A stretch of 5,072 nt of DNA, taken from Bacteroidota bacterium. Lineage in GTDB: Bacteria > Bacteroidota > Ignavibacteria > Ignavibacteriales > Melioribacteraceae. The notes beneath the pieces were generated by a model. It made no database searches. It saw nothing but the letters and a program-made list of their open reading frames with translations, and was not told the origin of the DNA. Shown here piece after piece: positions 1-4,587 of this stretch. The stretch lies in the NCBI GenBank assembly GCA_021786655.1, contig JAJYMU010000375.1, positions 1 through 5,072 of the forward strand, written 5' to 3'. Position 1 is the first letter of the stretch, and each line of letters starts with the position of its first letter. The position numbers and the translations under genes were made by a program.

Positions 1-121
1 GGATTGGAATAAATTATTTAGAAAGATCACTGCATTATTGTTCAGTTGCACCAAAACCTATGCTTGTAAAAAGAAGCAGCAAGCCAATAATTTTAACAAT
101 AGGGAGTAGTGCGTGAACCAC

Positions 122-133
122 CCACCAAAATTT
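122..133 (+). repeat. Leader box copy A (CCACCAAAATTT)
   Basis: This 12-base sequence begins 72 bases before the acylase start codon. An identical copy begins 74 bases before the metF start codon (3553-3564). The repetition and the matching distance are seen directly. A regulatory role, such as a protein site or a promoter/leader element, is inference. Confidence 0.45.
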
Positions 134-159
134 TAGTATTCAGCAAATCAATTATTTTA

Positions 160-168
160 TAAATTTAG
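160..168 (+). promoter_or_regulatory. Possible -10/-7 promoter element of the acylase gene (TAAATTTAG)
   Basis: TAAATTTA fits the Bacteroidota -7 consensus TAnnTTTG except for its last base, and it overlaps a TATAAA (158-163). It lies 34 bases before the start codon. The same nine bases occur 30 bases before the metF start. No convincing -35 or -33 partner is visible at the right distance, so the promoter call is weak. Confidence 0.3.
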
Positions 169-193
169 ATAAGAATTCTGGAATGACCAAAAA

Positions 194-2671
194 ATGAAGA
201 CTTGGAAAAAAGTAACAATAGGGATTTCAGCGTCCTTGCTGGTTATACTCATTTTCATATTCGGTATTTCATACTACCTTTTGAAAGGTACGCTTCCGGA
301 TTACAATAGCCAAACCAAAGTTGCTGGACTCAAAAGTGAAGTTGACATCTACAGAGATCAATATGCCGTTCCGATGATAACTGCAGACAATGATGAAGAC
401 GCCGCATTTGCGTTAGGTTATGTTCACGCGCAGGAAAGATTATTCCAGATGGATGTTGCGCGTCGTGCCGGCGAAGGACGTCTCAGCGAAGTGTTCGGCG
501 CCAAAACGATTCCGATCGATGAGATGTTTCGCACAATCGGAATTTATAAAAATGTTAAAGCGAACTATGATAAACTGAATCCGCTTTCGAAAAAAATATT
601 GGAAGCTTACTCAAGAGGAGTGAATGCTTATATCAAAGATGCAAAAGGCAAGTACCCGGTTGAGTTTGATCTGCTTGGCTACGATCCTTATCCGTGGAAA
701 CCTGAGCACAGTTTGGTGATCGCTAAGCTGATGGGGTGGGAATTGAATTTAAGCTGGTGGACAGATATCGCATTCGCGCAGCTTGTTCAAAAATTCGGCG
801 AAGAAAAAACAAAAGAACTTTTGCCGGACTTCCCGGAAAACTCGCCGACAATTATTCCGCCTGAGATCAAAAATTTTGCGTCGATTCCAACTGATTTCAT
901 AAAAGTTGATCAGATGTTTAGAAGTTTTACCGGATTTGTCGGAACTCATATCGGATCGAACAACTGGGTCATCAACGGAAAAATGTCTGCATCCGGCAAA
1001 CCGATAATTGCGAACGATCCGCACCTAGCTTACACAGCGCCCGGCAGATGGTATTTTGCAATGATTCGAAGCAAAGACTGGAATGTTGACGGCTTTACTA
1101 TACCGGGATTGCCGGCAATAGTGATAGGAAAGAATCAATCCGCCTCTGGCGGAATTGCGTGGGCGCTCACAAATGTTATGGTGGACGACGCGGATTTCTA
1201 CGTTGAGAAAATTGATTCCACCGGAAAAAATTATTTTCTTAACGGAGTGTGGAAACAGCTTGATATAGAGAAAGACACCATTCGCGTCAAGGATTCGTCG
1301 AACGTAGTTTTTGAAGTACGTCGGACTCATCGCGGCCCAATCATCACCGATGTTCATTCTTACAAGGCTTTATATCCGTCCGCTTCAAACAAGATGGCTC
1401 AAATGAGCATGCGCTGGACAGGAAACGAATTCAGTGATGAAATGTTTGCAGCGTTGTCAATCAACAAGTCAAAAAACTGGGAAGACTTTAAAAATGCCGC
1501 GAGATACTTTACCGTCCCCGGACAAAATTTTGTTTATGGCGACGACAAAGGAAACATCGGTTACATTTGTGCGGCGCGACTTCCGATACGAAGCAACAAC
1601 AGTCCAACTTTGATTTACGACGGAACTACAACCAAGAATGATTGGCTGGGATTTGTTCCATACGAAGAAATGCCGAAACTGTTTAACCCGCCGGAAAATT
1701 TTATCGCATCTGCTAATAATAAAACGGTCGAAAGTTTTAAATACCACATTTCAAATATTTGGGAACCGTCATCGCGTATCGAAAGAATTACCGAACTGCT
1801 GAAATCGAAACCGGTTCACTCGGTAAAAGATTACGAGAAGTATCAAGTCGATTTCGTTTCGCCGTACGCGAGAAAATTAACACCGTTCATTCTTAACGCG
1901 TTCAATAATGTAAAAATAACCGATCCGAATCTTCAACTTTCGCTGGAACTCTTGAAAAGTTGGAACTTCGAAATGAATCCCGGCAGTCAGGTGCCTACAA
2001 TTTATACGCGGTTTTTCCAATTCTTAATCAAAAATATTTTTGAAGATGAAATGGGGGAAGATCTTCTGAAAGAATATGTTTTCGTTGCAAATGTTCCGTA
2101 TAGAATTATTCCGAAGATGCTTGAAGAAAACCGCTCATCGTTTTTTGACGACATCCGTACACCGCAAATCGAAACACGCGACGACATAATCAGAAAAAGT
2201 TTGGTTGATGCGCTTTCCGACTTGGAAAAAAATTACGGTAAGAACATTGCAAATTGGCAGTGGGACGATATTCACAAAGTAACTTTCTACCACATGTTCC
2301 ACCATGAATCCAGCTTACTTGATAAGATTATCAACATCGGTCCGTTCAGCATCGGCGGAGACGGAACAACAATTTTCAACACAGAATATTCTTTTCCCGA
2401 ACTGTTTGAAAAAACACGCGACTATAAAAAACTTCATCGTTCCGATCCGTACGAAAATATTCTGGGTCCGTCTATGCGTTACATATTCGATTTCGGCGAT
2501 CCGAATCATCTTGAGCTTATAATGCCAACGGGAGAATCGGGAAATTTCATGAGCAGTCATTACAAAGACATGAGCGAAATGTGGCTCAAGGGAAAGTATA
2601 TTCAGATTCCGCTTGATGAACCGGCATTCAAAGCCGGATCGAAGAATCTGATGAAGCTGATTCCGCAATAA
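194..2671 (+). CDS. Penicillin acylase family protein (Ntn-hydrolase), exported or membrane-anchored
   Basis: An 825-residue amidohydrolase of the penicillin acylase family. These enzymes are made as one chain that cuts itself into alpha and beta subunits and then hydrolyse amide bonds of substrates such as penicillins, acyl-homoserine lactones or other N-acyl compounds; the substrate here cannot be read from sequence. Residues 7-30 form a hydrophobic helix after a KTWKK start, suggesting export or an N-terminal anchor; there is no lipobox cysteine. The alpha-chain signature (GYVHAQERLFQMDVARR, 75-91) is intact. The predicted self-cleavage site is G254/S255, and S255 in GSNNW would be the nucleophile. 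Further family landmarks are ANDPHL (273-278), the IAWALTN region followed by the DDADFY segment (321-336), HRGP (379-382), SANN near 506-509 with the likely oxyanion asparagine, GGDGTT (721-726), GPSMR (758-762) and GESGNFMSSHY (780-790). Length is normal and nothing is broken. ATG 194 is chosen because the hydrophobic helix follows at once; the ribosome binding site is poor. No neighbour suggests a pathway. Confidence 0.93.
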   Translation: MKTWKKVTIGISASLLVILIFIFGISYYLLKGTLPDYNSQTKVAGLKSEVDIYRDQYAVPMITADNDEDAAFALGYVHAQERLFQMDVARRAGEGRLSEVFGAKTIPIDEMFRTIGIYKNVKANYDKLNPLSKKILEAYSRGVNAYIKDAKGKYPVEFDLLGYDPYPWKPEHSLVIAKLMGWELNLSWWTDIAFAQLVQKFGEEKTKELLPDFPENSPTIIPPEIKNFASIPTDFIKVDQMFRSFTGFVGTHIGSNNWVINGKMSASGKPIIANDPHLAYTAPGRWYFAMIRSKDWNVDGFTIPGLPAIVIGKNQSASGGIAWALTNVMVDDADFYVEKIDSTGKNYFLNGVWKQLDIEKDTIRVKDSSNVVFEVRRTHRGPIITDVHSYKALYPSASNKMAQMSMRWTGNEFSDEMFAALSINKSKNWEDFKNAARYFTVPGQNFVYGDDKGNIGYICAARLPIRSNNSPTLIYDGTTTKNDWLGFVPYEEMPKLFNPPENFIASANNKTVESFKYHISNIWEPSSRIERITELLKSKPVHSVKDYEKYQVDFVSPYARKLTPFILNAFNNVKITDPNLQLSLELLKSWNFEMNPGSQVPTIYTRFFQFLIKNIFEDEMGEDLLKEYVFVANVPYRIIPKMLEENRSSFFDDIRTPQIETRDDIIRKSLVDALSDLEKNYGKNIANWQWDDIHKVTFYHMFHHESSLLDKIINIGPFSIGGDGTTIFNTEYSFPELFEKTRDYKKLHRSDPYENILGPSMRYIFDFGDPNHLELIMPTGESGNFMSSHYKDMSEMWLKGKYIQIPLDEPAFKAGSKNLMKLIPQ

Positions 2672-2710
2672 AATTTATGTAATATCTCTATTTCTTGATT
2701 CCGCTTGATG
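2605..2710 (+). repeat. 14-base direct repeat at the acylase 3' end and in the following gap
   Basis: GATTCCGCTTGATG occurs at 2605-2618 inside the last codons of the acylase gene and again at 2697-2710 in the gap after it, 92 bases apart. Part of it (GATTCCGC) also appears just before the stop codon. This may be a trace of a local duplication of the gene end. No function is implied. Confidence 0.5.
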
Positions 2711-2732
2711 CTTGACCGATATTGACAAATTA

Positions 2733-2752
2733 GATTCTAATCTTAAAGAATC
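2733..2752. terminator. Weak terminator-like hairpin between convergent acylase and hicA genes
   Basis: GATTCT (2733-2738) pairs with AGAATC (2747-2752) around an eight-base loop. On the + strand the stem is followed within a few bases by a T-rich stretch (ATTTTTAATTTT), as in an intrinsic terminator, but the stem is only six pairs and AT-rich. The right arm overlaps the hicA stop codon, so it sits where both convergent genes end. On the - strand the following T-run is poor. Confidence 0.28.
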
Positions 2753-2981
2753 AAATATTTTTAATTTTCTCGGTGAATTCTTTAGGGGTCATCCCAATTG
2801 TTTTCAGATTTGTGCTTATATGTAAGAGGGGTACTTCGGGATAATTTGTATCAATGGTAACGGGTCTTAAAAGTGGTCGATTTGGGTAATCATACAATTC
2901 ATGCGAAGATTCTGTCCTAATGTGTTTTAATCCAATTGATTTTAAGAATTTGCGGAATTTCTTAATAGAAACTGGCTTCAT
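2751..2981 (-). CDS. hicA: HicA-family toxin (predicted mRNA interferase)
   Basis: A 76-residue protein resembling HicA (YcfA-like) toxins, small double-stranded-RNA-binding-fold proteins that cleave mRNA and are held inactive by HicB. It starts with the usual helix (SIKKFRKFLKSIGL, 5-18). It then has SSHELY (25-30), where H27 sits at the place of the catalytic histidine of the family's G-S-H motif. It ends with the typical helix after LHISTNLKTIGMTPKEF (53-69). The glycine of G-S-H is replaced by S25. The middle segment (residues 33-52) is longer than in the shortest HicA proteins. The start ATG lies five bases after the hicB stop, so the two genes are surely co-transcribed. The sequence before the start (..GTTGATTTGA) has no real Shine-Dalgarno motif, so translation may depend on coupling to hicB. 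The family call is from remembered resemblance; RNase activity is inferred. Confidence 0.8.
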   Translation of the reverse strand: MKPVSIKKFRKFLKSIGLKHIRTESSHELYDYPNRPLLRPVTIDTNYPEVPLLHISTNLKTIGMTPKEFTEKIKNI

Positions 2982-2986
2982 TCAAA

Positions 2987-3337
2987 TCAACACACTGGAA
3001 TACTTATTTCTTCTTGCGAAACCCTTTCTTTGTTTTTAAGAAATGATGAGAAAGCTTTCGTTTTTATTTGTGGCGGTTGATAACTAAATTTCGGTACCCG
3101 CTGTAATTTCCAACCATTCTGTAATAAATATCTCTCAAAAGTTCCCCTCTCCCTTGTCTCTCTTAGGAAAATCTCAAGTTCTTCTTCAAAAGACTTTCTT
3201 GCTTTTTCTTCGGTATCGGCATAAGCAGATAATTCTAAGGCGGGGCAATATGCTATAAAATAATTCTCTTCTTTAACAATAAGTATATCAACCGTAATTG
3301 AAAGCTTTGATTGAGATTGTATTATACTGTTGGTCAT
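2987..3337 (-). CDS. hicB: HicB-family antitoxin
   Basis: A 116-residue protein and the predicted antitoxin for the HicA protein encoded just downstream. Residues 12-60 match the partly degraded RNase-H-like HicB fold: a beta strand (LSITVDILIVKEE), the YFIAYCPALELSAYADT segment (26-42), and the helix EEKARKSFEEELEIFLRE (43-60). A GTFERYLLQNGWKLQRVP segment (65-82) and a YQPP stretch follow, as I recall from HicB-like proteins common in Bacteroidota. The tail (about 90-116) is basic then acidic and shows no recognisable ribbon-helix-helix or helix-turn-helix DNA-binding domain, unlike classical autorepressing HicB. The antitoxin-first order is one of the known arrangements. ATG 3337 is the only plausible start, because an in-frame TGA lies about 16 bases upstream. 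A GAAGG lies in the leader but too far from the ATG to be an ideal ribosome binding site. Confidence 0.8.
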   Translation of the reverse strand: MTNSIIQSQSKLSITVDILIVKEENYFIAYCPALELSAYADTEEKARKSFEEELEIFLRETRERGTFERYLLQNGWKLQRVPKFSYQPPQIKTKAFSSFLKNKERVSQEEISIPVC

Positions 3338-3360
3338 GTTTTGTTCAAACCTTCACTAAT

Positions 3361-3415
3361 GCTTTTATATTAGACACTATTATTATCGAAAAAGTTCGAT
3401 TGATGCGATAAAAGC
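3361..3415 (-). promoter_or_regulatory. Nested inverted repeats in the hicBA leader (possible operator or RNA hairpin)
   Basis: The outer arms GCTTTTAT (3361-3368) and ATAAAAGC (3408-3415) are perfectly complementary over eight bases. Inside them ATCGAA (3385-3390) and TTCGAT (3395-3400) are perfectly complementary over six bases around AAAG. Both pairs lie between the hicBA -10 box and the hicB start, so they could act as a repressor site or fold in the roughly 90-base leader RNA. The repeats are directly visible; the role is inferred. Confidence 0.5.
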
Positions 3416-3433
3416 CATACTTACTACTTATAT

Positions 3434-3462
3434 AATATATATATAGGTCAGTAGGTTGTCAA
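3434..3462 (-). promoter_or_regulatory. Sigma-70-type promoter of hicBA
   Basis: Reading the - strand, TTGACA (3462-3457) is a perfect -35 box. A 17-base spacer leads to TATATT (3439-3434), which matches five of six bases of TATAAT. Transcription would begin near 3427 and give a leader of about 90 bases before hicB. This is the best promoter match in the window. The surrounding TA-repeat makes the exact -10 position uncertain by a base or two. Confidence 0.6.
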
Positions 3463-3533
3463 TAAGAAAATATTTATTAAAGTCAACGTCAGAATATGAC
3501 ATATTATAACATAATTTTTTGTTAAAGGGGATG

Positions 3534-3541
3534 TATTTTTG
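3534..3541 (+). promoter_or_regulatory. Candidate Bacteroidota-type -7 element for metF (TATTTTTG)
   Basis: TATTTTTG fits the Bacteroidota -7 consensus TAnnTTTG exactly. A TTTG that could serve as the -33 element is only 12 bases upstream (3518-3521), closer than the usual spacing, so the match is incomplete. If used, the transcript would start shortly before the CCACCAAAATTT box and have a leader of about 80 bases. Confidence 0.3.
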
Positions 3542-3552
3542 AAATTGAAACA

Positions 3553-3564
3553 CCACCAAAATTT
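3553..3564 (+). repeat. Leader box copy B (CCACCAAAATTT)
   Basis: Identical to the 12 bases at 122-133. It begins 74 bases before the metF start codon, against 72 for the acylase copy. The second shared element, TAAATTTAG, follows at 3597-3605, 30 bases before the start. Confidence 0.45.
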
Positions 3565-3626
3565 ATAATCGTTAAGAAGTTTTAAAGAGAAAATATTAAA
3601 TTTAGTTATGATTAATCCGGATAAGT

Positions 3627-4577
3627 ATGAAAGTTATTGAGCATCTAGAAAAAGCGAAAAATACACTCATCAGTTTTGAAATCATTCCGCCGAAACGCGG
3701 GGGAAATATTAGACAGCTTCTGAACGTTCTGGAAGATATCACAAAATATCATCCGCCGTTTATCGATATCACCAGTCATGCGGCAGAAGTTGTTTATGAA
3801 GAAACTGCCGGCGGAATGCAGATGAAAATAAAACGCAAACGTCCCGGCACATTGGGAATTTGCGCGCTCATTCAGAACAAGTACAACATTGAAGCTGTGC
3901 CTCACGTTTTGTGCAGCGGGTTCACTCGCGAAGAGACTGAAGATTTTTTGATTGAACTTCACTATTTGGGAATTGAAAACGTTCTTGCCATTCGCGGCGA
4001 CGAAAGCGAATACAAAAAACCGGTCAAGTTCGGAAGAAGCGTTAATGAGTATGCGGTTGATCTTATAAAACAGATCGATTCGATTAATAAAGGAAAGTAT
4101 CTTGAAGAAGGATTGCTCGATGCTCAGCCGATGAATTTTTGTATCGGCACCAGCGGCTATCCCGAAAAACATTTTGAAGCTCCCAATCTTCATACCGATG
4201 TTAGGTACACAAAGGCGAAGGTAGACAGCGGCGCATCGTACATTGTTACTCAAATGTTTTACAACAACAAAGCTTTTTTTGATTATGTTGATCTATGCCG
4301 GAAAGAAGGTATCAAAGCTCCTATCATTCCCGGACTAAAAATCATAACTTCTAAAGCGCATGTTAAAACGCTTCCTAAGAATTTCTACATAGATATTCCC
4401 ACTGAATTAGCCGATGAGATTGAAAAAGCGAAACCCGAACACGTACTTGATATCGGTGTGAACTGGACGGCAAAACAAGTTGAAGAATTGATGAACAGAA
4501 AAGTTCCGGCGATTCATTTTTATACGATGACGAACTCGAAGCCGATTAAGATGCTAATGGAAAAACTAAAATTGTAA
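3627..4577 (+). CDS. metF: Methylenetetrahydrofolate reductase
   Basis: A 316-residue flavoprotein that reduces 5,10-methylenetetrahydrofolate to 5-methyltetrahydrofolate, the methyl donor for methionine synthesis; it acts in the cytoplasm as a single TIM-barrel domain. SFEIIPPK (16-23) carries E18, equivalent to the proton-donating Glu28 of the E. coli enzyme. PHVLCSGF (92-99) and LAIRGDE (120-126) are conserved active-site strands, with D125 equivalent to E. coli Asp120 near the flavin. VTQMFYNN, PIIPGLK and the C-terminal HFYTMTNSKPI match the rest of the family. It is slightly longer than E. coli MetF (296) because of an insertion between about residues 127 and 190, which I recall as normal in Bacteroidota-type enzymes. 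No regulatory domain is present. ATG 3627 puts the family N-terminus in place; GGAT four bases upstream is a weak ribosome site. An oxidoreductase gene begins 10 bases after the stop, so the two are probably co-transcribed. No other methionine gene is in view. Confidence 0.96.
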   Translation: MKVIEHLEKAKNTLISFEIIPPKRGGNIRQLLNVLEDITKYHPPFIDITSHAAEVVYEETAGGMQMKIKRKRPGTLGICALIQNKYNIEAVPHVLCSGFTREETEDFLIELHYLGIENVLAIRGDESEYKKPVKFGRSVNEYAVDLIKQIDSINKGKYLEEGLLDAQPMNFCIGTSGYPEKHFEAPNLHTDVRYTKAKVDSGASYIVTQMFYNNKAFFDYVDLCRKEGIKAPIIPGLKIITSKAHVKTLPKNFYIDIPTELADEIEKAKPEHVLDIGVNWTAKQVEELMNRKVPAIHFYTMTNSKPIKMLMEKLKL

Positions 4578-4587
4578 TGGGAATAGA

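Larger units (their letters stand above)
1..193. other. Region upstream of the acylase gene; no identifiable gene, possible tail of an upstream gene
   Basis: No complete gene is visible. Reading frame 3 of the + strand is open from the window edge to a TGA at 114-116, giving 37 codons that end in ..ILTIGSSA. It could be the C-terminus of a gene lying to the left, but it matches no family I recognise and is short enough to be open by chance. Bases 117-193 are AT-rich and act as the leader of the acylase gene. They contain CCACCAAAATTT (122-133) and TAAATTTAG (160-168), both of which recur upstream of metF, and no convincing Shine-Dalgarno sequence. Confidence 0.4.
3338..3626. other. Divergent control region between hicB and metF
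   Basis: This 289-base AT-rich gap contains no gene. The left part serves hicBA on the - strand, with a TTGACA/TATATT promoter (3434-3462) and nested inverted repeats in the leader (3361-3415). The right part serves metF, with a TAnnTTTG-type element (3534-3541) and the two boxes shared with the acylase leader (3553-3564 and 3597-3605). Between them lie two dyads: AATATG-A-CATATT (3493-3505) and TAACA/TGTTA with an eight-base spacer (3507-3524). I see no SAM or cobalamin riboswitch features before metF. Confidence 0.6.

Noticed and set aside
35..139. A short - strand frame with a hydrophobic stretch (PIVKIIGLLLLF) ending in ..FGATEQ
   Set aside because: It could pass for a tiny membrane protein, but it has no ATG, only a possible GTG at 121-119. 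It is about 30 codons long, and its hydrophobicity follows simply from an A-rich + strand.
749..1747. Three open frames of about 90-110 codons on the - strand inside the acylase gene
   Set aside because: They lie antisense to strongly conserved acylase motifs, have no ribosome sites or recognisable domains, and look like shadows.
2304..2668. Overlapping open frames on both strands near the acylase 3' end
   Set aside because: The region codes for conserved C-terminal acylase motifs; the alternative translations show no domain or membrane pattern.
3338..3626. A riboswitch (SAM or cobalamin) upstream of metF
   Set aside because: The leader is AT-rich with only short dyads. I see no conserved helices or B12-box-like sequence, and the likely transcript leader is too short for these classes.
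3645..4253. A 202-codon open frame on the - strand inside metF
   Set aside because: It is antisense to a clearly conserved metF, its translation is low-complexity and Phe/Asn/Arg-rich, and it matches no family. It is a shadow of metF codon usage.
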